This document shows, in pieces, positions 1 through 8,420 of a stretch of DNA of 64,000 bases (position 1 is the first letter of the stretch; every line of letters begins with the position of its first letter). Source of the stretch: Planktothrix tepida PCC 9214. Lineage in GTDB: Bacteria; Cyanobacteriota; Cyanobacteriia; Cyanobacteriales; Microcoleaceae. The position numbers and the translations under genes are program-made. The notes beneath the pieces are model-generated. The model worked only from the letters and a program-made list of their open reading frames with translations. It was not told where the DNA came from and searched no databases. Location of the stretch: positions 333,681 through 397,680 of the forward strand of contig NZ_LN889796.1 of the NCBI RefSeq assembly GCF_900009145.1, in the 5' to 3' direction.

Positions 1-1196
1 CCACTAATCCCTTTCAGGGATTGAAAAGACATTAACAACTTTTGGGGATTAATAGAGGAGACGGTTATAATAACCACTAATCCCTTTCAGGGATTGAAAA
101 CACTTTATCTGAAGGCGTAAACCTTCCCTGCCCTTGTAAGATTGAGGTTATAATAACCACTAATCCCTTTCAGGGATTGAAAACACTTTATCCTTGCCTT
201 CTAGCAGGTAGTGTCCCGGGTTATAATAACCACTAATCCCTTTCAGGGATTGAAAACTAAACACTTGAGAAGAAGCAGCTTTTTCCCTGGAGGTTATAAT
301 AACCACTAATCCCTTTCAGGGATTGAAAATGACTTATCAATTGGAATTCAGTCAACTATCCCTTTGGTTATAATAACCACTAATCCCTTTCAGGGATTGA
401 AAATGTCAGCTTGTCAGAGAGATGAAAGGGGTATTTAGGGTTATAATAACCACTAATCCCTTTCAGGGATTGAAAAATAAATTATCTAAATCTGAAGAGA
501 AACTCTTGTTGTTATAATAACCACTAATCCCTTTCAGGGATTGAAAACCAGATGCTTGTACCTCTTAAAAGACTATTTTGAGGGTTATAATAACCACTAA
601 TCCCTTTCAGGGATTGAAACTTTAGTTAGGGTGCGTGTTTTCTGGGTTTCGGACGTTATAATAACCACTAATCCCTTTCAGGGATTGAAACTTTTAAACA
701 CGTGCAAAGTGGTACAAGTTTGCAAAGTTATAATAACCACTAATCCCTTTCAGGGATTGAAACGTAGAATTGTTGATAACACAGGAGGCTCCTTTGCGGT
801 TATAATAACCACTAATCCCTTTCAGGGATTGAAACTGCTAAAGGGATTTTAAAATTTGCTGAACAATTATCAGGGGTTATAATAACCACTAATCCCTTTC
901 AGGGATTGAAACAAGATCAACCTGATGAAGATGATGAAGATGAAGATGTTATAATAACCACTAATCCCTTTCAGGGATTGAAACTCTGGGGTGACAAACC
1001 TAATATTTCGGAGATGGTTATAATAACCACTAATCCCTTTCAGGGATTGAAACTTTATTAGCTAGGTATTCAACTCTTTGTTTAATGTTATAATAACCAC
1101 TAATCCCTTTCAGGGATTGAAACACCAAGTTGTAGTCCTAAAAATATCGAATTAGGTGGGTTATAATAACCACTAATCCCTTTCAGGGATTGAAAC
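1..1196 (+). CRISPR. CRISPR array, 17 repeats (first one cut by the window edge), 16 spacers
   Basis: A 37-nt repeat starts GTTATAATAACC and ends GATTGAAA plus A or C. Repeats start at 64, 147, 220, 293, 367, 440, 511, 584, 655, 727, 799, 876, 948, 1017, 1087 and 1160, with a partial copy at 1-27. Each contains the palindrome AATCCCTTTCAGGGATT, which would form the crRNA hairpin. Spacers are 32-40 nt except one of 46 nt (101-146). The ATTGAAAC-like 3' end is the usual crRNA 5' handle in cyanobacteria, so transcription is inferred to run left to right with the leader before the window and the trailer at 1196. The eight left repeats end in A and the nine right ones in C. No cas gene is visible, so the subtype cannot be assigned. 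Confidence 0.98.
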
Positions 1197-1244
1197 CTAG
1201 AATAAATAAGTCCTCAGCATTATTTATTGTAAGCAATTTTGTTC

Positions 1245-1559
1245 CTAGAAGGTTGATCTGCTTCCGGGTCTGCCTCTTGGCCAAAATCGAACCGCAAAGG
1301 AAACTAACGCCATTGCTTGGTTAAGTTGTTGCAGTTGTCGTTGAAGTTGCTTATAATTTTGCCTGAGTTGAACACTTCCCTGTTGTCCATAATCAATAAA
1401 ATTCGGTGCTCTTTCTAAAACAAATCGGGTGTTACGCTCCATTAAAATTAACCGTTTATCTAAACGATTAATCATTAAAGTAAAGAGCCAGATTTTTCGA
1501 GCGATATACAAACAGACTAAAGAAATTAAAATATTGATGATAATAACGGTAATCAGCAT
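1245..1559 (-). CDS. Small conserved membrane protein, unknown function
   Basis: A 104-aa protein. Residues about 4-26 form one hydrophobic membrane segment. A charged stretch and a glutamine-rich helix (about 66-85, RQNYKQLQRQLQQLNQ) follow and could form a short coiled coil. The tail is basic. Small single-span proteins of this shape are common in filamentous cyanobacteria, but I cannot name a family. It lies tail-on to the CRISPR array, ending about 50 bp from the last repeat, with its own start facing the tRNA-Phe region. The start at 1559 puts the membrane segment at the very N-terminus, which fits. Function unknown. Confidence 0.6.
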   Translation of the reverse strand: MLITVIIINILISLVCLYIARKIWLFTLMINRLDKRLILMERNTRFVLERAPNFIDYGQQGSVQLRQNYKQLQRQLQQLNQAMALVSFAVRFWPRGRPGSRSTF

Positions 1560-1770
1560 TCTGATACTTTGATCCTAATCAAGGATTGTATGATCTGATT
1601 CTATCCTACTAACACCCCCTCGAATTAGAAATATTATGTTCAATTTATAAATATTTGAAACAATTTAAAAGCCAGTTGTCAGCTAGAAATAAAGCTGAAA
1701 CTGGGATTAGAATTTGCTTGATACCAATACTTGTATTGGCTATATTAAAGAGATTGAGGAAGTAGAAAGG

Positions 1771-1807
1771 AAAAACCCCTCAAAATGTTAACACTTTAAG
1801 GGGTTTT
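1771..1807 (-). terminator. Intrinsic terminator of tRNA-Phe
   Basis: On the minus strand AAAACCCC pairs with GGGGTTTT across a loop containing the palindrome GTTAAC, and a T run follows. It lies just after the 3' end of tRNA-Phe. Confidence 0.75.
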
Positions 1808-1813
1808 ATGGAG

Positions 1814-1886
<73 letters not shown>

Positions 1887-1989
1887 TTGTTTTTCACTTT
1901 TATTAATCTAGCAAATCTAATCGCGTTTGGCAACCCCCTGAAGAGAAATTTTTTGATACAGTGAATGAGACAGCAGATGGGATAGCAGC

Positions 1990-4494
1990 ATGAGGCACAA
2001 AAAACCCCCTGTAGAGCTCATTGGGGTCAGCTTAATTTGGCTTTTGGTGGCGGTGAGCGATCGCATCTGGTTTAGGATGGATCGTTCGGTGCCCGCTTGG
2101 GATCAAGCCGATTATCTCAATAGTGCCCTAGATTATTGGCGAGTGTGGCAACATCCCCAATGGTTTTCCGGGGACTGGTGGACTCAGATGTGGATGCTGT
2201 CACCGAAAATCCCACCTTTAACCTATTTATTAACGATTCCCTTTCAAAATTTATTAGGATTAGGATCGGATCAAACCAATGCAGTTCATTTATTATTTAG
2301 TGCAATTTTATTCGCTTCGGTTTATGCTTTAGGAACCCGCTTATTTAACCCAAATGTGGGATTTTGGGCAACAGTTTTATGCGCGATTTTCCCCGGACTT
2401 TATCACCATCGCTTACAATTTCTATTAGATTATCCGTTAACCGCAATGGTGACGTTAAGTTTTTATGGCTTAACGCTGTGGTGGTTTTCTAAATCTAATC
2501 AATCTTGGCGATTTTCGATTGGATTTGGGTTAACCTTTGGACTGGCTCTTTTAACCAAACAAACCGCCTTATTTTTCCTATTTATTCCTTTATTATGGAT
2601 AACAGCGACAATTTTTAAACAGCGTCAATGGCAACGTTTTTTACAATTAGCGATCGCGTTATTATTATCAATCGCCGTTATTTTCCCTTGGGCGAGAACT
2701 AATTGGTTATTAATGTTAACCTCTGGAAAAAGAGCAACCATTGATTCTGCGATCGCAGAAGGCGATCCAGCGTTAACCAGTTTAGACGCTTGGACTTATT
2801 ATTTTAAATTACTTCCGGCTCATCTTTCCTGGCCGTTATTAATTATCCCGATTATAGGATTATTATTCTATATTATCAAACATTATTCTTTGTCTGCAAA
2901 TCAACAACATCATCCCTTTTCCCACTTTCCTAAATTAGACTTAAACTGGATATCCTTAAACTGGTTAGCTATATTTTGGTTTGGGGGATATTTTATTTCT
3001 ACCTTAAATATTAATAAGGATTTTCGGTATACTTTACCCTTGCTTCCGGTTTTAGCGATTATTTTAGCTTATTTTTTAACCTTATTTCCGCAACGATGGG
3101 GACGACAAATTCGCTGGTTTACGGTTAGTTTAGGCATAATATTAATGATTTTTAATTTATGGCCCATCGGCAGTTATCCAGTTAGACAAGTTATGAGAAC
3201 TTTAAACCCTGGAAATGAACATCATGTTTATTTAGGAAAGCCTTGGCCGAATGAACAAGTGATTGCAGAAATTATTCAATCTCAACCTTATTTAAAAGCT
3301 AATTTAGGGGTATTACCTTCAACGCCAGAAATTAATCAGCATAATTTAAACTATTATGGTTCGTTACAAGATTCTCAAGTTTACGCCAGACAAGTAGGAA
3401 CCCAGAAAAAAAACGTTTTACAAGATGTGCGGTCATTGTCTTGGTTTGTTACTAAAACTGGACAACAAGGTTCAGTAGATAGGGTTCAGGATGCTCAACA
3501 AATGACCATGCAAACTTTAGAAACCAGTCCAGAATTTAACTTAAAAAAACAATGGCTATTACCCGATAATAGTTTTTTAAATTTATATCAAAGAATCATT
3601 CCGTTTGTCAAAGTTGACCCCCTGAAACAATCCTTATCTAAAGTACAGCTAAAACAAATTTTAATTCCTAAACAAGCACCCCCAGGGATTGCGGTTCCTG
3701 TGACTTATCAATGGCAAGGATCATTACAACAATTGCAGGAAGGAATAGTAATTTTAACCTGGAAATTGACCCTTCCTCAAAAAGAAGGTTTATCCTCTTG
3801 GATTCATGATCATGGTATTGGTATGGGAGAATTATATGGTCATTCATCAAATCAGAGTTATCAAGTGACAGAACAGATGGCGATGCTTCCTCCAGTTAAT
3901 CTTATCCCTGGAAATTATCAATTAGAAGCTACTTATTTAAACCGAAAAACAGGTGAAACTTATAAAATAGAATCTCCTAATATTACCTTAAATATTAATC
4001 CTAAAGCTCCTCCAATAACAGCACCAGAATTAGATTTAGTGACGCAGTTAAGAATATTATCAGTGAATTTACCTCAAGGAATAAAAGGGTTAGATCCGAT
4101 TTTTGCCGAGGTGGGACGGATTAATCAATATGATCCGACTCAAGATTATACCCATCAAGCGGAAATAGCGTTAGAATATCGATTAAAACAAGAACCATTC
4201 CGTTTAGATTTAGCGTATAATTTAGGGTTAGCAAATGTTTTACAACAGGATGCAAAAGGAGCGATCACCGCTTTAAAACAAGTCACTCAACTAGACAGTA
4301 AAAACCCCAATGCTCATGCTTATTTAGCATTTGTTTATCTGTATAATTTACAGCCAAAATTAGCAGAACAGGCGTTAAAACCTGCCTTAGAGTTAAAACC
4401 CAATCAACCGGAATTTAAAGCTTTATTAGGGGTTGCTCAATTGATGCAGGGTAATATTATTTCAGCTTGGCAAAATTTACAAGCTTTGAAGTAA
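1990..4494 (+). CDS. GT39/ArnT-like membrane glycosyltransferase with C-terminal TPR repeats
   Basis: An 834-aa protein. The N-terminal half has about ten membrane spans (first at about 9-25). The loop after span 1 carries WDQADY, the acidic position where PMT/ArnT-type (GT39, GT-C fold) enzymes bind a lipid-phosphate-linked sugar. Residues about 540-690 are a soluble extracytoplasmic region. The C-terminus (about 730-830) has TPR-like helices (LAYNLGLANVLQQDAKGAI, AHAYLAFVYLYNLQPKLAE). Family knowledge suggests transfer of a sugar from a polyprenyl-phosphate donor to protein or envelope glycan; the acceptor is unknown. It is monocistronic, followed by a toxin-antitoxin remnant. The GT-C/TPR fusion is often seen in cyanobacteria. 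Confidence 0.8.
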   Translation: MRHKKPPVELIGVSLIWLLVAVSDRIWFRMDRSVPAWDQADYLNSALDYWRVWQHPQWFSGDWWTQMWMLSPKIPPLTYLLTIPFQNLLGLGSDQTNAVHLLFSAILFASVYALGTRLFNPNVGFWATVLCAIFPGLYHHRLQFLLDYPLTAMVTLSFYGLTLWWFSKSNQSWRFSIGFGLTFGLALLTKQTALFFLFIPLLWITATIFKQRQWQRFLQLAIALLLSIAVIFPWARTNWLLMLTSGKRATIDSAIAEGDPALTSLDAWTYYFKLLPAHLSWPLLIIPIIGLLFYIIKHYSLSANQQHHPFSHFPKLDLNWISLNWLAIFWFGGYFISTLNINKDFRYTLPLLPVLAIILAYFLTLFPQRWGRQIRWFTVSLGIILMIFNLWPIGSYPVRQVMRTLNPGNEHHVYLGKPWPNEQVIAEIIQSQPYLKANLGVLPSTPEINQHNLNYYGSLQDSQVYARQVGTQKKNVLQDVRSLSWFVTKTGQQGSVDRVQDAQQMTMQTLETSPEFNLKKQWLLPDNSFLNLYQRIIPFVKVDPLKQSLSKVQLKQILIPKQAPPGIAVPVTYQWQGSLQQLQEGIVILTWKLTLPQKEGLSSWIHDHGIGMGELYGHSSNQSYQVTEQMAMLPPVNLIPGNYQLEATYLNRKTGETYKIESPNITLNINPKAPPITAPELDLVTQLRILSVNLPQGIKGLDPIFAEVGRINQYDPTQDYTHQAEIALEYRLKQEPFRLDLAYNLGLANVLQQDAKGAITALKQVTQLDSKNPNAHAYLAFVYLYNLQPKLAEQALKPALELKPNQPEFKALLGVAQLMQGNIISAWQNLQALK

Positions 4495-4506
4495 ATTAAC
4501 AGTTAG

Positions 4507-4803
4507 AGGGAAGGTACAGCAGATGGACAGTTAGAACTTCCACCGGAAATCCGTTCTAAGTTGCACCCAGGAGATGAGTTTGTCCTGTGGGAAGAAGAAG
4601 ATATTATTATTTTAAAAAAGGTTAAAAAGCCTTTATTAAATGAGTTTATTGAACATCAAAAAACTGTTGATTTAGAGGGATCTTTAAGTTTTTTTGAAAT
4701 TGCAGATCGTCTCTCTAAACTGAATGAAATTGATCCAATTTCTGAGGAAGAAATTCAAGAGGAAATTCAAGCTTATAAGCAAGAAAAGCGAAACTTGGCT
4801 TAA
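4507..4803 (+). pseudogene. AbrB/MazE-type antitoxin lacking its start
   Basis: The frame reads TADGQLELPPEIRSKLHPGD, a clear AbrB/VapB-type swapped-hairpin sequence, then an acidic helical tail. The frame is open from 4507, right after an in-frame TAG at 4504. The only start-like codon is a TTG at 4561, which falls after the first beta-hairpin, so the usual N-terminal MxxVTV strand is missing. It ends 4 bp before the ATG of a broken PIN toxin, the usual antitoxin-toxin order. I infer a decayed antitoxin; a short 80-aa product starting at 4561 remains possible but would lack half the DNA-binding fold. Confidence 0.65.
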
Positions 4804-4807
4804 GTTT

Positions 4808-4962
4808 ATGCGAATTATTTTAGATACTAATACTGTAATTTCTGAGCTTTTTTGGCGAGGTAAGCCTTTCCAGGTTCTCTAATGAATATTAGAGAAAAAA
4901 TCCCAATTCCTATTGTAAGTGCTGGTGAGTTTTTAGATATTTTAGCAGATTCTACCAGCTAA
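4808..4962 (+). pseudogene. PIN-domain toxin remnant with internal deletion
   Basis: The ATG at 4808 opens MRIILDTNTVISELFWRGKP, the typical N-terminus of COG1569-type PIN toxins including the first catalytic Asp (LDTN). It stops at 4880. In another frame at 4882-4962 the sequence IPIPIVSAGEFLDIL resembles the C-terminus of the same family. About 100 residues with the other catalytic acids are therefore gone. It directly follows the damaged antitoxin, so the whole TA module is dead. This assignment is from memory of the family, not a search. Confidence 0.7.
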
Positions 4963-4985
4963 TAAAGTTTGGCGTTGTTATAATA

Positions 4986-5042
4986 TTAGATTAGGGGGTG
5001 CGTGTGCTAGGCTTACGCACCCTACAGAAATCGCTAATCTAA
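4986..5042. repeat. Nested inverted repeat / hairpin
   Basis: The outer arms TTAGATTAG (4986-4994) and CTAATCTAA (5034-5042) are perfect complements. The inner arms GGGTGCGT (4996-5003) and ACGCACCC (5015-5022) are also perfect. The right arm overlaps the stop of the pentapeptide gene. It may act as its terminator or be a small MITE-like repeat. Confidence 0.55.
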
Positions 5043-5831
5043 GATAGCACCCCGTTGTTTGAGGTTGAGTTTTGCTTCAGGAGACAGTCCCACAACCCCT
5101 AAAAATTTAGCATTTTCCACAATAGAATCGGTGAGATAAATACCGCTTAAATTAGAGCCACTTAAATCAGCAAACGATAAATTTGCCCCTGTTAAATTTG
5201 CTCCAATTAAGTTAGCATCTCTCAAATCGGTATAACTCAAATCCCGTTCAATTCCACCTTCGGTGACAATTTCCTGAACCAGACGCCATTTCTCACTCAG
5301 TTCGGTGGTTTCATCAATTAAAGTGCCACTTAAATTCGCACCTCTGAGATCCGCACCAGTCAGAATAGCACCCTTAAGATCTGCACCAATTAAATTAACT
5401 CCTGTGAGATTAGAATTCGTCAAAGTGGCACGGGTGAGATTGGCATTAATTAATTTAACATTCGTGAGATTAGCTCCTGTTAAATTCGCGCCAATCAATT
5501 TAGTATAGATTAAGTTAGCTCCACTTAAATAGGTATTAACTAAATGGCTACGATTGAGATAAGCACCGACTAATTTAGCCCCATTGAGATAAGCACGGCT
5601 GAGATCTGATCCGCTTAAATCCGCACCACTTAAATTAGCATTAATTAAGTTGACTCCCGTTAAATCGGCTTCACTCAAATCTGCTCCCTGTAAGTCGGCA
5701 TTAATGAGATTTGCACCACTTAAATCGACGCTACTCAAATCAACACCATTGAGTTGAACCCCAATTAAGATAGCACCTCGAAAATCCCTTTCCCCGTGAG
5801 TATATTTTTCAACTAATTGTTTAATGTCCAT
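5034..5831 (-). CDS. Pentapeptide-repeat protein
   Basis: A 265-aa protein made almost wholly of A(D/N)LxX pentapeptides, for example LSGANLINADLQGADLSEAD. Repeats run from about residue 17 to 170, break at about 172-200 (DETTELSEKWRLVQEIVTEG), and resume to about 245. Such proteins fold as right-handed quadrilateral beta helices. The interrupting segment is common in cyanobacterial members and probably forms a loop out of the helix. There is no signal peptide, so it is likely cytoplasmic. Biochemical roles vary (a few mimic DNA and protect gyrase), and nothing here fixes a role. Start at 5831 gives a short N-terminal cap (MDIKQLVEKY) as usual. Confidence 0.9.
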   Translation of the reverse strand: MDIKQLVEKYTHGERDFRGAILIGVQLNGVDLSSVDLSGANLINADLQGADLSEADLTGVNLINANLSGADLSGSDLSRAYLNGAKLVGAYLNRSHLVNTYLSGANLIYTKLIGANLTGANLTNVKLINANLTRATLTNSNLTGVNLIGADLKGAILTGADLRGANLSGTLIDETTELSEKWRLVQEIVTEGGIERDLSYTDLRDANLIGANLTGANLSFADLSGSNLSGIYLTDSIVENAKFLGVVGLSPEAKLNLKQRGAILD

Positions 5832-5901
5832 TCTCTAATATTTTGTTTAATTCGTGTTAGTCTGACTAGAAACTGAAGTCGGTACTGATGCCAATATCCC
5901 C

Positions 5902-8316
5902 TTATGGATCACAGGACTGTAATTTCTTTCGAGCCCGACGAGCAGAACGCAATAATTTAACCCGGTAAGGATCGGCATCGGTACGCCAGTAGACACGATA
6001 ACCCCTGATTTCAGCACAATGATCTTCTAAACATTTTAACCAACCCAGGCGCGTCCGAATCAAACGAAAGTTATCCAACAGTCCCCATTTTTCTTCTTGG
6101 TCACTAAGTCTAACCAACTGTTGATAGTGGGGATACTCCGGCGTGACTAAGGTTTCTTTGCGATGCAATATGGGGGGATTGGGGCCATCATAGGCTTGAT
6201 AGCTCACCTGAAGATCCCGCAAGTCAATTTGCATACAAGTGCTCAGAGTCGGATGAGGTTCAAGATCAAAATCGGGGGAAAATAAATAAGAAATTTTGGG
6301 GGTTTTGATATGAAACTTAATTAAGTTTGCACCTTCGGGACGACCTAGAGTTTGACTCGCGCATCCCTCATAGAGTCGCAGTAAAGGATCAAGTTTTTCC
6401 AGCGCTGAAATATGAATCCAGAGGGAATTGGCTCGTTTTTGACCGACCGCGCTATTTTGGCAATGGTTGGCAATAATTTTAGGATCACCAAGAGTATATA
6501 ACATTAGATCAGCTAAATTACAAGATTTTTTATAACTACCGAATAAACCTTTTATATCATTTTTCATTTGTTCTGAAAGCTGAAACAGTTTAGGACGACG
6601 ACCAAACCGACTTAAGGCAATATAAACCAGTAGATCTTGACGGCGTTTATGGGCGATTACATCCCATTCATCGGGATTTGTTGCTTGTAAAATTAGTTGA
6701 AATGCACGTTTCAGGCTGCCGAATTCTTGTTTAATCGGCTCTTCTTCTGGAAGTTCGGTTTCTACTGGTAAACGACCGCGATCGCTAACAAATTGAATCA
6801 AGGGTTGCAGTAAATCTTGATAATCTTCAAAGCGTTTAATATTTAACCGGACTTTGGGAGAAGTTAACCGCGAACGAAAGCGAGAGGCGCGAAATTTTTC
6901 AGCTTCTGTTTCATCCCGAAAAACAATATAAATTCCTAAATCTAAAGGAATTGCATCAACATTTAACACCTGATCAATATAAACTTTGAGTTCTTCCTGT
7001 TGATAATATTTCTGAAAGGTATTTCGACTGGTAATCACTCCATCTCCATAAACCATGATGCCTTTTTCTTGAGTATCGACTAATACTTGTGCTGCGATAA
7101 TTAACACCTTTCGGGTTAAATTCCACGCCTGAATTAACGCTTCCCGTCGTTCCGTTTGACATTCAATCACGTTAATCACATACCCTAAATTAACAATATC
7201 TGATTCAACGCGAGGGGTCTGGGGAGAATAATAAGGATCCCATCCGGTGCTAATATATCCCTGTTCTGCTAATCGTTGAATATCTCCCCCATATCCACAG
7301 CCATAATCAAAAAAAGTAGTCTCTTGTTGAAAGAGTTCTGCTTCTATGGCTAAACGAACCGGACGGGATAAGGTTTTACGAGGAAGGGCAGCACGATGAC
7401 GTTCAATTTTAGGGATGAAAGCTAAGGGATCATCGGAATTAATCGGAATTAAATGATCGCCCTGATCTCCAATTTTGATCACCTGATGATCTTGAATTTC
7501 TACCCCATGTTTATTTAAGTGTTGTTGCCATCCTTTGCGAGTTCCAATGGTTCGATAGAGACGTTGTTCTGATTGAATCAATTCTGCATCCAAAGCAGAG
7601 ACGGATATTCGCCGAGGTTCTAATAATCCTAATTTTTCTTCAGTTTGAGTCAGTTGGGTGAATTTTTCATAATGGGGATAATCAGCACTCACAAAGGTTT
7701 CTTTTCGATGTAAAATCGGCGGATTATCACTATTAGAATAATCCATAAGATTCACTTGTCCGGTTTTGACATTAACTTGAAAACTGGCGGTTAAAGCTGG
7801 ATGGGGATCTTGATCAAAGTCAGGATAAAACAAATAAGAAATAACCGGTTGATTGGTATGAAATTTGATAAGAGTAAAGGGTTTGAGCAAGGGTAAATAA
7901 AAACGGCTTAATTGTTCATAAACTCGTAACACAATATTTAAGTCACACAAAGCTGAACGATGAATATATAAGGCATTGGGAAGTTTTTTTCCCAAGGAAC
8001 TTTGCTGACAAGATTGACTAATAAAAGTCGGGTTTTGCAGATTTAATAACAGTTGCTCAACAATCAGACAAGTTTGTTGGTAACTGCCAAAATAATTATA
8101 AATTTCTTGTTGAATTTCTGGAGAAAAAGTCTTAAAACAGTTCAGACGAGGCGGAACTTGTCGTTGCAGAGCTTGTAAAGCGAGAAACATCAGTAAATCA
8201 TTCCCGACCCGGAGATCCCCGTTGGGAGAGTTTTGTTGAGTTAAAACCTCAGAGGCAGTAAGACATTCCCAAGAATAACTCTGGGGAGGAAAAACGAGAT
8301 GATGACTACTACTCAT
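5902..8316 (-). CDS. DNA phosphorothioation-associated putative methyltransferase with duplicated flanking domain
   Basis: An 804-aa protein that I recognise as the DNA phosphorothioation-associated putative methyltransferase family (TIGR04096-like). The central Rossmann domain (about 325-480) carries the SAM motif I FFDYGCGYGGD at about 335-345. A domain at about 40-275 recurs at about 560-775. Shared landmarks are FGSYQQTC/FGSYKKSC, LIKFH, PVISYLFYPDFD/PKISYLFSPDFD, DPHPAL/EPHPTL and NPPILHRKET with a following YPHY. The enzyme is therefore bookended by two diverged copies of one module, probably for DNA or partner binding (inference). No dnd genes are in view, so it is either an orphan or works with genes elsewhere. 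Its substrate is unknown. Confidence 0.8.
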   Translation of the reverse strand: MSSSHHLVFPPQSYSWECLTASEVLTQQNSPNGDLRVGNDLLMFLALQALQRQVPPRLNCFKTFSPEIQQEIYNYFGSYQQTCLIVEQLLLNLQNPTFISQSCQQSSLGKKLPNALYIHRSALCDLNIVLRVYEQLSRFYLPLLKPFTLIKFHTNQPVISYLFYPDFDQDPHPALTASFQVNVKTGQVNLMDYSNSDNPPILHRKETFVSADYPHYEKFTQLTQTEEKLGLLEPRRISVSALDAELIQSEQRLYRTIGTRKGWQQHLNKHGVEIQDHQVIKIGDQGDHLIPINSDDPLAFIPKIERHRAALPRKTLSRPVRLAIEAELFQQETTFFDYGCGYGGDIQRLAEQGYISTGWDPYYSPQTPRVESDIVNLGYVINVIECQTERREALIQAWNLTRKVLIIAAQVLVDTQEKGIMVYGDGVITSRNTFQKYYQQEELKVYIDQVLNVDAIPLDLGIYIVFRDETEAEKFRASRFRSRLTSPKVRLNIKRFEDYQDLLQPLIQFVSDRGRLPVETELPEEEPIKQEFGSLKRAFQLILQATNPDEWDVIAHKRRQDLLVYIALSRFGRRPKLFQLSEQMKNDIKGLFGSYKKSCNLADLMLYTLGDPKIIANHCQNSAVGQKRANSLWIHISALEKLDPLLRLYEGCASQTLGRPEGANLIKFHIKTPKISYLFSPDFDLEPHPTLSTCMQIDLRDLQVSYQAYDGPNPPILHRKETLVTPEYPHYQQLVRLSDQEEKWGLLDNFRLIRTRLGWLKCLEDHCAEIRGYRVYWRTDADPYRVKLLRSARRARKKLQSCDP

Positions 8317-8420
8317 TCGTCTGACCCCGATTAAAACGTAGCGGTTTATTCTGATTTTAAAGCAAGAAACAGGAATGAAGAATTAAGAATGATGAAGCTT
8401 ACCCTGAGAAATCTTAAACT

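Noticed and set aside
631..852. Open frame with repeated IITTNPFQGLK peptide
   Set aside because: It is only CRISPR repeats and spacers read as protein.
5305..5508. Plus-strand frame rich in RLAP-type repeats
   Set aside because: Antisense shadow of the pentapeptide repeats.
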